NCBI RefSeq assembly: GCF_902459555.1
Contig: NZ_CABPSM010000012.1
Span: 1 to 64,000 of the forward strand
Source of the DNA: Pandoraea horticolens
GTDB taxonomy: Bacteria > Pseudomonadota > Gammaproteobacteria > Burkholderiales > Burkholderiaceae
Length of the DNA stretch: 64,000 bases
Direction of reading: 5' to 3'
Shown piece by piece: positions 25,718 through 34,572 of this stretch (its first letter is position 1; the number at the start of each line of letters is the position of its first letter). A program made the position numbers and the translations under genes. The notes below the pieces were generated by a model. The model saw nothing but the letters and a program-made list of their open reading frames with translations, was not told the origin of the DNA and did no database searches.

Positions 25718-26740
25718 TCAGAGCGTCGCGACTTCCAGAATGGCATCGGCGAACGCCTTCGGCGCCTCCTGCGGCAGGTTGTGACCGATGCCACCGCCGA
25801 TGTCGCGATGCAGATACTTCCCGGTGAACTTCTTCGCGTATGCGGCCGGCGTGGGATGCGGCGCGCCATTCGCGTCACCTTCCATCGTGATCGTCGGTAC
25901 GGAGATGGCCGGCGCGGTAGCCAGACGCTGCTCGAGTGCATCGAAGCGCGACTCGCCTTGCGCCAGCCCCAGACGCCAACGGTAGTTGTGAACCACGATA
26001 GCCACGTGATCAGGGTTGTGGAACGCCGCTGCCGAACGCGCATAAGTCGCATCGTCGAAATGCCATTGCGGCGAGGCGAGTTGCCAGATGAGCTTGTTGA
26101 ACGCATCGGTGTTGGCCGCGTAGCCTTTCGCGCCACGCTCCGTCGCAAAGTAGTACTGATACCACCATTGCAACTCTGCCTGCGGCGGCAACGGTTGACG
26201 GTTCGCTTCCTGACTGCCGATGAGATAGCCGCTCACGGACACCAACGCCTTCACACGCTCCGGCCAGATCGCGGCCAGGATGTTCGCCGTGCGCGCCCCC
26301 CAGTCGTAGCCACCCAGAATTGCCTGATCGATCTTCAGTGCGTCCATGAGCGCGATGACGTCGGCGGCCACCACGGCCTGCTGACCGTTACGCGGCGTCG
26401 CGGCCGAGAGCAACCGGGTCGTGCCGTAACCGCGCAGATACGGAACGATCACGCGATAGCCGGCCGCAGCTAGTTGCGGCGCTACGTCAACATAGCTGTA
26501 GATGTCGTATGGCCAGCCGTGCAGCAGAATGACCACCTTGCCGTCCTTCGGCCCAGCTTCCGCATACCCGACGTTCAGGTCGCCCGCCTCGATCTGACGA
26601 AGGGTGTCGAACGACGTATGCCCGCCAACGGACGACGGTGCCGCATGCGCCAGTTGCGACAGTCCAAGTTCCGCGAGCGTGACGCCCGCGAGCGTAGTGC
26701 CAAGAAGGCGACGACGGCGAAGATTGACTGGTTCCGACAT
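25718..26740 (-). CDS. Exported alpha/beta hydrolase (epoxide hydrolase/haloalkane dehalogenase type)
   Basis: A 340-residue protein with a Tat-like signal (RRRRLLGTTLAGVTLAELGL, cleavage after about residue 35). The fold shows the oxyanion motif LLHGWP, the nucleophile elbow GGYDWGA with Asp instead of Ser, which is typical of epoxide hydrolases and dehalogenases, and the catalytic His in GIGHNLP. Start ATG 26740 precedes the arginine stretch. It shares its strand with the next alpha/beta hydrolase, which ends in a terminator, so the two are separate units. Substrate unknown. Confidence 0.83.
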   Translation of the reverse strand: MSEPVNLRRRRLLGTTLAGVTLAELGLSQLAHAAPSSVGGHTSFDTLRQIEAGDLNVGYAEAGPKDGKVVILLHGWPYDIYSYVDVAPQLAAAGYRVIVPYLRGYGTTRLLSAATPRNGQQAVVAADVIALMDALKIDQAILGGYDWGARTANILAAIWPERVKALVSVSGYLIGSQEANRQPLPPQAELQWWYQYYFATERGAKGYAANTDAFNKLIWQLASPQWHFDDATYARSAAAFHNPDHVAIVVHNYRWRLGLAQGESRFDALEQRLATAPAISVPTITMEGDANGAPHPTPAAYAKKFTGKYLHRDIGGGIGHNLPQEAPKAFADAILEVATL

Positions 26741-26910
26741 GACTGTTGTCCTCTGTGAGTGACGTACCGGCGGATGTGCCGGGACGTTGTGCCAACACGC
26801 CAGGGGCCAATTCAATGCCGGCCGGGCGCTTGCTCACCGTTATATCCGCACGAGCGCCGTCATTGATGTCCGAATGTATCTGTCCCGGGAAGTGACACAT
26901 ACGGATTCAA

Positions 26911-26950
26911 AAAAGCCTCCTCCCGAAGGACGGGCAGCCGCCTGCCCGCC
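26911..26950 (-). terminator. Rho-independent terminator after the second alpha/beta hydrolase
   Basis: Read on the minus strand, a GC-rich stem (GGGCAG at 26942-26947 with CTGCCC at 26932-26937) is followed by a second short stem and a run of T at about 26909-26914. It lies about 20 bases past the stop codon of the gene at 26971-27744. Confidence 0.6.
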
Positions 26951-26970
26951 CGTCCCCCCGCCAACACCCG

Positions 26971-27744
26971 TTACTTGACGCTGGCGACCGCGTCCAGAAT
27001 GACCTTGGCGACGTCGGCCGGGCGAGATTGCTGCGGCACATGGCTCGTCGGCAACTCCGTCACCTTCGCGCCGATCTGCCGAGCCATGAAGCGCTGGGCG
27101 TCCGGCGCGATCATGCGGTCGTGCTGACTGATCACGAACCACGACGGCTTCTGGTGCCAGGCGGCAACGCTCACCGTCTCGCCGAATGCCGTCGCCTTGA
27201 TGGGGCCTTGTGTCGCGGCCATCACACGGGCCTGTTTGGCGGGCACATCCTGGGCAAAATACTGGGCAACGTCCGCCGGTGGCAGGCTCAACCACCCGCT
27301 GGCGTCGGCCACGAGATGGTCGGTGCCCGGCGCCTTGGGCAGGTCTTTCGATAGCGTTTCGACCGACTGGCCGGCGTCCGGCGCGAAAGCTGCCACGTAG
27401 ACGAGACTGGCCACCTTGTCGTCCTTGCCCGCTTCGGTGATGACCGCACCGCCCCACGAATGGCCGACGAGCACAACCTTGCCCGGCTGATTGTCGATGG
27501 CCCGCGTGGCGGCGGCGACGTCGCCGGCAAGCGAGTCGAGCGGGTTCTGCACCGCAGTGACCTTGACACCCTTTTCCTGAAGCAGCGCGACGACTTTGGC
27601 CCAGTCCGAGCCGTCGGCGAAAGCGCCGTGCACAATCACGACAGACGGCGCGGCGTCGGCCGAAGCGGCTGCGTGCGCCGTAGCGGCAGCACCGCCGAGA
27701 AGACCGGCGCTCAACATGAGGGCTGCGATAGAATGGCGTTTCAT
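26971..27744 (-). CDS. Exported serine alpha/beta hydrolase
   Basis: A 257-residue secreted hydrolase of the EstC/PytH-like group. A signal peptide covers residues 1-25 (KRHSIAALMLSAGLLGG ... AHA). VIVHGAFADGSDW carries the oxyanion loop, GHSWGG the nucleophilic Ser, and the His is in LPTSHVPQQS. The DRMI segment before it holds the probable acid (QHDRMI). AAGGAGAT lies before ATG 27744. It is divergent from the LuxR/HD regulator, whose promoter faces it. Such enzymes act on esters, amides or lactones; none can be singled out. Confidence 0.85.
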   Translation of the reverse strand: MKRHSIAALMLSAGLLGGAAATAHAAASADAAPSVVIVHGAFADGSDWAKVVALLQEKGVKVTAVQNPLDSLAGDVAAATRAIDNQPGKVVLVGHSWGGAVITEAGKDDKVASLVYVAAFAPDAGQSVETLSKDLPKAPGTDHLVADASGWLSLPPADVAQYFAQDVPAKQARVMAATQGPIKATAFGETVSVAAWHQKPSWFVISQHDRMIAPDAQRFMARQIGAKVTELPTSHVPQQSRPADVAKVILDAVASVK

Positions 27745-27918
27745 CGAAATCTCCTTTGATCTGGGAAAACGAGCCACGAAGTTGGCTCGAGTGGTTGCCA
27801 GTGTCGTCGTCCGTCCAGCGTCGCGGTATCGGACGATCGACCGATAAGCCACCGATAGCGGATGGGCGATCGATGCCTCCGCGCTCCCCCAACCCGTTCC
27901 CTTTCACCACGCGCCAAC

Positions 27919-29373
27919 ATGCCCCCGAGCACCGCCGGACTCACCGACGCGATTCTTGCGCTCGCCTTCATCGGCGACCTGAGCATGGGCCGCTCGACGG
28001 ATCACTCTCGCCGCGCCGCCTGTCTGGCCGGGTGGCTCGCGCGCGAATGCGGGGCGGATCTCGCCGCGCAAAACCATGCACGGGCCACTGCGTTGCTTCG
28101 GTGGTCGGGCTGTACGGCCAATGCTAGCGGCTTTGCGGAACTGCTCGGCGACGACGTCGCGGCGCGCGAGGCCATGATGGCGCAGACGCTGCCACCGTTG
28201 TCCACGCAAACGCAATCGCTCATCGTCCCTTTGGCGCTGATTCACTGCGAGGTGTCCGGCGACATCGCGGCGACGATGGGGATGCCCGCACGCGTCGTCG
28301 ACGCGTTGCGCAATGTCTTCGAACGCTTCGATGGGAAAGGCATGCCGGGCGGACACGAGGGCGATGCCATTCCCGAAACGGTCTTCTTCGTGAACGTGGC
28401 CAGCGATCTCGAAATCCTCTCGCACGCCCATGGCCGGGACACCGCTCGCGCGTTTGTGCGCAGTCAGTCCGACGCCAAATACCCGGCACGTCTTGTCGAG
28501 ACCGCCTTGCGTCACGCGGATCACTGGTTCGACGAACTCGCATCCGGCGATCTCGATACACCCACTTGGCAACTCGCAGGGCACCATCGCCACGCCGATG
28601 TCCCGCTGTCCTTGCTGGCGGATGTCACCGAACTGAAGCTGCCCTGGTTGGCTGGCTTCTCGCGCCGCACAGCGGATCTCGCGTCGCGCACCGCGCAGTG
28701 TCTGGCGCTCGACACCGATACGCAGGCGCAGTTGCATGCGGCAGCCCTGCTGCATGGCATCGGCCGCGCCGCGCTACCGAACCGGCTGTGGGAAACGGAC
28801 GGGAAGCTGTCCGCCGATCAATGGGAAAAGGTGCGACTTGTGCCCTATTGGAGCGCGCGTGCCGCCAAGCAGATCGACGGGCTGCGGCTTACGGCGGAAC
28901 TCGCCTCTTACGCCTATGAGCGGCTCGACGGCAGCGGGTATTTCCGTGGCGTCGCTGGCCCAGCGTTGAGCACGCCGCAACGCATTCTTGCGGCCGCCGT
29001 GGCCTTCGAGGCGTTGCTGGCCGACCGGCCATGGCGACGCGCGCATTCGTTCGACGAAGCCGCCGGCGTGCTTTCGCGAGAAGCCGGCGATGGGAAATTC
29101 GACGCGGAGGTCGTGGCCGCCATCGTCGCCACCGCCCAAGGACAAACGCTGCGCCCACGCGCGGCCGCACCGGGCACAGGCTCGCTCCTGTCGCCGCGCG
29201 AGATCGACGTGCTGCGTCAGATCAGCACCGGTCTGAGTAACAAGGAGGCAGCGCGAGCGCTCGCGCTGAGTCCGAGCACCGTGCGCACGCACGTCGAGAG
29301 TATTTTCCGTAAGCTGGACTGCTCCACCCGCGCAGCGGCCACGCTCAAGGCGTTGACAGCCGGGTTGCTCTGA
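27919..29373 (+). CDS. LuxR-type regulator with two degenerate HD-GYP lobes
   Basis: A 484-residue protein. Two HD-GYP-like lobes precede a LuxR helix-turn-helix. The first lobe has ERFDGKGMPGG near residue 134. The second has LLHGIGRAALPN near 277, where the HDIGK signature has become HGIGR, and ERLDGSGYFRG near 334. The helix-turn-helix at about 422-465 (LSPREIDVLRQISTGLSNKE ... VRTHVESIFRKL) is intact. Loss of the metal-binding Asp suggests it binds rather than cleaves its ligand, possibly c-di-GMP or an alarmone (inference). Divergent from an exported hydrolase, which may be a target. ATG 27919 chosen; no strong ribosome site. Confidence 0.82.
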   Translation: MPPSTAGLTDAILALAFIGDLSMGRSTDHSRRAACLAGWLARECGADLAAQNHARATALLRWSGCTANASGFAELLGDDVAAREAMMAQTLPPLSTQTQSLIVPLALIHCEVSGDIAATMGMPARVVDALRNVFERFDGKGMPGGHEGDAIPETVFFVNVASDLEILSHAHGRDTARAFVRSQSDAKYPARLVETALRHADHWFDELASGDLDTPTWQLAGHHRHADVPLSLLADVTELKLPWLAGFSRRTADLASRTAQCLALDTDTQAQLHAAALLHGIGRAALPNRLWETDGKLSADQWEKVRLVPYWSARAAKQIDGLRLTAELASYAYERLDGSGYFRGVAGPALSTPQRILAAAVAFEALLADRPWRRAHSFDEAAGVLSREAGDGKFDAEVVAAIVATAQGQTLRPRAAAPGTGSLLSPREIDVLRQISTGLSNKEAARALALSPSTVRTHVESIFRKLDCSTRAAATLKALTAGLL

Positions 29374-29539
29374 ACACCGGCGGCAGCAGCCTGTCGCAGG
29401 TCGCGGCGATACCGGCATCGTGCAGATCCCATCGGCCCTACGCATCGCAGCAGCTTTCGTTATCCGAAATTCGTGATCTTCACCGCCGGGTCGCGTGATA
29501 GCATTCCGGCTTCTCTCGCGCGACAACCGCTCCCGACGC

Positions 29540-29968
29540 ATGCCTTTCACCGCACGCAAACGCCTATTCGCATGGCTCGGCCTCGCCGCCATGTGGCTCG
29601 CGATTTGCATGCCCGCCGTCAGCCAGATGCTGGCCGCGCATCGCGCGGAACAAGCGCGAATGCTGAACGCCGCGTTCTGCACGGTCGATGGGATGGCGCC
29701 CGCGATGGCAATGGCCCCGACGGCACACGCGCACGACAGCGAAGGGATGCATGGCGCGTCCATGTCTCACGCGTCGCACGACAATCAGGGCGACGTGTGC
29801 GGCTACTGTTCGCTGCTCGCCAATCACCCGCCGCTCGCCGTGCCCGCGCTCACCGGCGCGGTGTCGTTCACATGGATTGCCCGAGCGGGAACGGCCGCCG
29901 ACGCGCGCCCGACCAACGCTCAACTCGCCTTCACGCCGCCTGCGCGCGCGCCACCTGCCGTTTCCTGA
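29540..29968 (+). CDS. DUF2946-type protein
   Basis: A 142-residue small protein with one N-terminal hydrophobic helix (about 9-28), a Met/His-rich stretch (GMHGASMSHASHD) and the CGYCSLLANHPP motif typical of DUF2946 proteins, which are commonly found next to copper, TonB or PepSY genes. It is probably anchored in the inner membrane with the Cys pair and His/Met residues outside, able to bind copper (inference). It stands before the PepSY gene on the same strand, 158 bases apart. A GTG at 29495 would add 15 residues. Confidence 0.75.
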   Translation: MPFTARKRLFAWLGLAAMWLAICMPAVSQMLAAHRAEQARMLNAAFCTVDGMAPAMAMAPTAHAHDSEGMHGASMSHASHDNQGDVCGYCSLLANHPPLAVPALTGAVSFTWIARAGTAADARPTNAQLAFTPPARAPPAVS

Positions 29969-30126
29969 TCTCGCGTTCAGTCCGATGCCTCGCCGCTACC
30001 GGTGACAGCGTCGTTCATTACTCACGCCGCATGTCAGCCGCACGTCACGATGTCGGCCGGCGCGCGCCGCCGCTGCCGCGAGCCAACGCGCCCTGCAGCG
30101 GCGACACGAGACGGAATCGTTCCCCT

Positions 30127-31707
30127 ATGCAGATCCCCTATTCCCAAACGCCCCAGACGCCCCAGACGCGCGAAGCGCAATCGGCGACCACCGCCGGGCA
30201 GTACCGAACCCTCTGGCGCTGGCATTTCTACGCGGGGTTGTTCGTCATGCCCTGGCTCATGGTGCTTGCAATCACCGGAACCCTCTACGTCTTTCAGCCC
30301 CAAATCGAGCCGTGGCTGTATCACGACCGGATGGTCGTGGCAGCATCCCCGTCCCCCCGGCTGAGCGAACAGGCATTGATGGATCGCGCGGCGGCATCGC
30401 TGCCCGCCGGATCGCAAGTCAGTTCCGTCGAAATCGATCGTGACCCGAAGCGCAGTGCCGAATTCATCTTTCGCCTGCCCAATGGCGAGCGGGAAAGTGT
30501 TTATGTGAACCCGTACACGGGCACGGTGCTTGGCACGCTGAGCGTCGAGCATCGGCTGATGAAGCAGGCTCGCGCGCTCCACCGCTCGCTCATGCTGGGC
30601 AAGCCGGGTGAATGGCTTATGGAACTGGCGGGTTGCTGGACGCTCGTCATGCTCGCGACCGGGCTCGCATTGTGGTGGCCACGCGCCGGCGCGACATGGG
30701 CGGCCGCACTGCGCCCGCGTCTGCAATTGCGTGGACGCGCGCTGCTGCGCAATCTGCACGGTGTGGCCGGCCTCTGGCTGGCGGCCGGCGGACTGGCTTT
30801 CGTGCTGACCGGGCTGCCGTGGTCCGGTTCGTGGGGCGCACAGTTCAAGGCGCTGGCGACGAAGGCCGGCATGGGTTCTCCGGCAGGCGCGTGGGGCGAA
30901 GCGCCGGTGCGCTCGCAACTCCCGGCCAAGCCGATGAAGATGGATGACCTGCCCATCGCGCAAATTCCGTGGGCGGTCGGCAATACGACGGTCCCCGTTT
31001 CCGCGCCACCGCCTGCGTCGAAAACCTCGTCGACGCCGGGGACGAACGACATGACGTCGATCACCGGAATGACGCACGGCGGCATATCGCGCACGATGCC
31101 CGCGATGCACGGCGATGCCAACGAGCACGCACGGCATGAAGGCCACGAAGGCATGGGCAGCATGGGCATGTCGCCCGCCAGCCTGTGTGCCCACGGGGCG
31201 CTGCCGGTCGACGACATCATGGCCATTGCGGCACGTCATGGCGTTCAGAGCCGCTACAGCCTTGTCGTGCCGTCGCGCCCGGACGGCGTCTACACCGTGT
31301 CCTACTTCCCGGCAGACCCGCGCGACGAACGGACGTTGCACATCGATCAGTACAGCGGCAAGGTCTTGCGGGACATCGACTACAACGTCTACGGCGCCGT
31401 TGCGCAAGCGATCTCGTATGGAACCTCGCTGCATATGGGCAAGTACTTCGGCGTCGCCAATCAATGGCTGTGTGCGTTGATTTCGATGGGATTGTTCGCG
31501 ATGGCGGCCTCCGGCGCCGTCATGTGGTGGATGCGCCGCCCCGCCCGTTCGCTCGGCGCACCGTCTCGCCCGCAAGCACGACCGCCCATGCGCGGATGGA
31601 CGATCGGCATGTTCGCGCTCGGCGGCCTCTTCCCGCTGATGGGGGCGACGATGGCGCTCGTCTGGGCCGGCGACCGCCTTGTCTTCGGACGCCGCGCTCG
31701 CGGATAA
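30127..31707 (+). CDS. PepSY-associated membrane protein with Met/His-rich insert
   Basis: A 526-residue inner-membrane protein of the PepSY/PiuB type, with hydrophobic helices near residues 37-58, 165-185, 210-235, 450-475 and 490-515. Two PepSY domains lie in the periplasm (about 75-145 and 355-430; KVLRDIDYNVYGAVAQAISY precedes the fourth helix). A Met/His-rich insert at about residues 309-358 (MPAMHGDANEHARHEGHEG and more) is typical of copper-handling proteins. PepSY membrane proteins often reduce or take up metal complexes such as ferric siderophores. With the DUF2946 neighbour, a role in copper or iron handling is likely. Confidence 0.83.
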   Translation: MQIPYSQTPQTPQTREAQSATTAGQYRTLWRWHFYAGLFVMPWLMVLAITGTLYVFQPQIEPWLYHDRMVVAASPSPRLSEQALMDRAAASLPAGSQVSSVEIDRDPKRSAEFIFRLPNGERESVYVNPYTGTVLGTLSVEHRLMKQARALHRSLMLGKPGEWLMELAGCWTLVMLATGLALWWPRAGATWAAALRPRLQLRGRALLRNLHGVAGLWLAAGGLAFVLTGLPWSGSWGAQFKALATKAGMGSPAGAWGEAPVRSQLPAKPMKMDDLPIAQIPWAVGNTTVPVSAPPPASKTSSTPGTNDMTSITGMTHGGISRTMPAMHGDANEHARHEGHEGMGSMGMSPASLCAHGALPVDDIMAIAARHGVQSRYSLVVPSRPDGVYTVSYFPADPRDERTLHIDQYSGKVLRDIDYNVYGAVAQAISYGTSLHMGKYFGVANQWLCALISMGLFAMAASGAVMWWMRRPARSLGAPSRPQARPPMRGWTIGMFALGGLFPLMGATMALVWAGDRLVFGRRARG

Positions 31708-31721
31708 CCTGTGCCGCGTCT

Positions 31722-32933
31722 TCAGACGTTCATGCCGGCGAATGCCGCCGGCCGCGGCCCGACATACGCCGCACGCGGTCGAATCAGTTGCGTACTCTCG
31801 CGCTGCTCCATCGCATGCGCGATCCAGCCGACGGTGCGGCCCAGTGCAAACAAACCGAACGCCGCACCTGCCGGCAGATTGAGGTGGCGTCGCACCGCCA
31901 CGAGCGCAAAGTCGAGTGACGGACGTTGCCCGATGAGCGCATCGGCAGCGTCGATCATCGTCTGCCAGGCGGGATGCGCGGGCAACACTCGATCAAGCAT
32001 CGCACTCGCGCGAACATCGCCCGCCGGATACAGGTGGTGCCCGAAGCCCGGCAGCTTTTCGCCGCGAGCGAGCCGCTCGCGCATGCGTGCGGCCACGTCC
32101 GTTTCACCGACTTCGTCCCACATCGCTTCATTGCGAGCAGTCGTGCCGCCATGACGGCCACCCGTCAGCGCCGACAACCCCGCGATGACCGCCGCACGCA
32201 AACTCGCGCCGGTCGACGCGACGCAACGTGCCGTGAAACTCGAAGCGTTCAACTCATGGTCGGCACACAGCACCAGCGCCATGCGAATGAGGTCGGCCCC
32301 CTCGGCATCTCGCACCTCCCACACCTGGGCACATTGTTCGTGAATGGGGGCATCGCTGGGCAACGTGCCCAGCAGACAGGCGGTCATCAGACGCAACAGG
32401 GCGGCATTTCCCTGTGCGACACGTACCGGATCACGCTGCCAGACGGCGGTCGACGCGTCATCGCTCGCCACCGTAAACGCGGGCAACAACGCCTCCTCCG
32501 CGCGCCGGGCGCGATAGCGCTCCAGTAACAGCACCGGCCAATCGCCGAATTGACGTCGGCGATCGTCGTCCGCCACGAAGGCCGACGTCTCGTCGCATTG
32601 CCACAGCCACGCCGCCGTCGCCTCGACCGACGCCGTTTCGGCCATCGTCAGGGCGTCGCGCCCCCGATAGTAGCAGCGGCCGTCTTCGATCAGCGTGATC
32701 GAAGACTCCAATACCGGCATCCCCCAATCCAGTGCCGCCTTGGCCACCTCTTTCGGTTTGCGTCCTCGCGTGCGCTGCGCGGCCAGCCGCTCGACGTCGG
32801 CGACCCGATAACGGCGCTCGCGATGCGTATTCCCCCGTTCCGCGTGCAGCAATCCGCGGCTCACATATGCGTAGAGCGTTTGCAGCGACACGCCGAGACG
32901 CTCGGCGGCCTGCGTGGCAGTGAAGTAATTCAT
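31722..32933 (-). CDS. Citrate synthase-family enzyme with N-terminal helix-turn-helix
   Basis: A 403-residue fusion. Residues 1-50 are a MerR/excisionase-type helix-turn-helix (TATQAAERLGVSLQTLYAYV), followed by a citrate synthase domain of about 330 residues. Active-site residues appear kept: His226 in HELNAS, His261 in GGRHGG, His300 in GFGHHLYP and Asp341 in SLDFALVAV. So it may both bind DNA and condense an acyl-CoA with an oxo-acid. It is divergent from a CoA-transferase gene, and a 17-bp palindrome lies between them. The start ATG 32933 places the HTH at the N-terminus. DNA binding responding to a CoA metabolite is an attractive inference. Confidence 0.88.
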   Translation of the reverse strand: MNYFTATQAAERLGVSLQTLYAYVSRGLLHAERGNTHRERRYRVADVERLAAQRTRGRKPKEVAKAALDWGMPVLESSITLIEDGRCYYRGRDALTMAETASVEATAAWLWQCDETSAFVADDDRRRQFGDWPVLLLERYRARRAEEALLPAFTVASDDASTAVWQRDPVRVAQGNAALLRLMTACLLGTLPSDAPIHEQCAQVWEVRDAEGADLIRMALVLCADHELNASSFTARCVASTGASLRAAVIAGLSALTGGRHGGTTARNEAMWDEVGETDVAARMRERLARGEKLPGFGHHLYPAGDVRASAMLDRVLPAHPAWQTMIDAADALIGQRPSLDFALVAVRRHLNLPAGAAFGLFALGRTVGWIAHAMEQRESTQLIRPRAAYVGPRPAAFAGMNV

Positions 32934-32973
32934 GGCGTTCGGCACGTGTGTCCAAGGGGAATGAACCAACAGC

Positions 32974-32990
32974 TTGATTAAGTTAATCAA
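32974..32990. promoter_or_regulatory. Palindrome between HTH-citrate synthase and CoA-transferase
   Basis: TTGATTAA and TTAATCAA are perfect complementary arms around one G. The site is in the 156-base divergent gap, 41 bases before the citrate synthase ATG. A TTGACA at 32993-32998 right beside it could be the -35 box of the CoA-transferase promoter. The HTH of the citrate synthase is the likely binder. Confidence 0.55.
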
Positions 32991-33089
32991 TATTGACAAT
33001 AAAATCCATCGGCATAAGCTTCAACGCGCCGGCAGTCTCGCATCGCGACTCAGTGCGATGTCACGTATCGAATCGTTCAAGGACTTCCT

Positions 33090-34565
33090 ATGCACGCCAC
33101 TGTTTCCGGGCGCACCGTGTCGCTCGCCGACGCCTCCCATTTCGTTACGTCCTATCTGGACGCCATGCGTCTGGCGATCGCCGCACACGCCGCCACGCCC
33201 CCCACCGCCCCCGACAACCTGACGATCAGCGGCAGTGGCGCGTTACCGTGCGCCTTTCCGTATACCGATTTCGCCACGGCAGCCATCGCCAGTGCGACGC
33301 TCACCGTCGCCGGCCTCACGACCGGTGCGGCGGGCGATTACGGACTCGCGGCTCACGCGGCGAAGCCGGCGGTCAACGTCGACCGGCGGCTGGCGTCGTT
33401 CTGGTTTCAAACGTCGCTGCGCGCGCAGGGATGGTCGTCGCCACCGATGTGGGACCCGATTGCGGGCGACTACCGCACGTCCGATGGCTGGATTCGTCTG
33501 CATACCAATGCACCTCATCACCGCGCCGCCGCCCTCGCGGCGCTTGGGGTAGCCGCAGATCGCGACACGGTGGCACGCGAAGTGGCCGGCTGGCAGGCCG
33601 ATGCCCTGGAGACCGCCGTTGTGGCGCAAGGAGGATGTGCCGCTGCCATGCGTACGATCGCGCAGTGGGACGCCCATCCCCAAGGCGAAGCCGTGGCCCG
33701 TGAACCCTTGTTGCATTGGCAGACGTTCGACGCTGGATTGGCGGCTGGCGCGCAACGCGACATCGCCGGATGGAAGCCGATGGCTGAGCGTCCGCTCAGC
33801 GGAATTCGCGTACTCGATCTCACGCGCATTCTCGCGGGGCCGACGGCAACGCGCTTTCTCGCCGGGTTCGGCGCGCAAGTATTGCGCATCGATCCGCCCG
33901 GCTGGGATGAGCCCGGCACGGTGCCGGAAGTGGTACTCGGTAAGCGCTGCGCGCGTCTCGACCTGAAACAGACCGACGGCCGCGCGGTGCTCGAAACCCT
34001 GCTACGTGAGGCGGACATCGTCGTTCACGGCTATCGCCCCGATGCGCTCGACTCTCTCGGCCTCAGCGCCGCGCGGCGGCGCGAACTCAATCCGATGCTG
34101 ATCGATGTCTCGCTCGATGCCTATGGTTGGCAAGGCCCCTGGCAGGCGAGGCGCGGTTTCGACAGTCTGGTGCAGATGAGCGCCGGGATTGCCGACGCAG
34201 GGATGCGGGCCACAGGCGTGCCGCAGCCGGTACCGTTGCCGGGGCAAGGCATCGACTACGCCACGGGATATCTCATGGCGGCAGCGGCAGTTCATGCATT
34301 GGCGCTTCGCCAGACGCAACTCGTCGGCAGCACCGTGCGTGCCTCGCTGGCCCGGACCGCGCGTTTGCTCGTGACGCATCGAACGCCCGACCCCATGCCC
34401 TCGCCGCTCGCTGCGGAAACGCCGGACGATCTGTCCGCCCGGATCGAAGATACGTCATGGGGACCCGTGCGGCGCGTGGCCACGCCAATGTCGATCGCGG
34501 GCACGCCCGTCGATTGGGCCCTACCGGCGATGGCGCTGGGCACGGCCACGCCGCGGTGGCCTTGA
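33090..34565 (+). CDS. CaiB/BaiF-family (class III) CoA-transferase
   Basis: A 491-residue CoA-transferase moving CoA between carboxylic acids. The family core starts at about residue 235 (PLSGIRVLDLTRILAGPTAT, then RIDPPGWDEPG). Residues 1-230 form a second, diverged half that starts with a small N-terminal domain, so this is a tandem two-lobe type rather than the 400-residue form. The expected catalytic Asp of the family is not obvious to me. It is divergent from the HTH-citrate synthase and probably works on the same acyl-CoA pathway. Confidence 0.85.
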   Translation: MHATVSGRTVSLADASHFVTSYLDAMRLAIAAHAATPPTAPDNLTISGSGALPCAFPYTDFATAAIASATLTVAGLTTGAAGDYGLAAHAAKPAVNVDRRLASFWFQTSLRAQGWSSPPMWDPIAGDYRTSDGWIRLHTNAPHHRAAALAALGVAADRDTVAREVAGWQADALETAVVAQGGCAAAMRTIAQWDAHPQGEAVAREPLLHWQTFDAGLAAGAQRDIAGWKPMAERPLSGIRVLDLTRILAGPTATRFLAGFGAQVLRIDPPGWDEPGTVPEVVLGKRCARLDLKQTDGRAVLETLLREADIVVHGYRPDALDSLGLSAARRRELNPMLIDVSLDAYGWQGPWQARRGFDSLVQMSAGIADAGMRATGVPQPVPLPGQGIDYATGYLMAAAAVHALALRQTQLVGSTVRASLARTARLLVTHRTPDPMPSPLAAETPDDLSARIEDTSWGPVRRVATPMSIAGTPVDWALPAMALGTATPRWP

Positions 34566-34572
34566 TCGCGGA

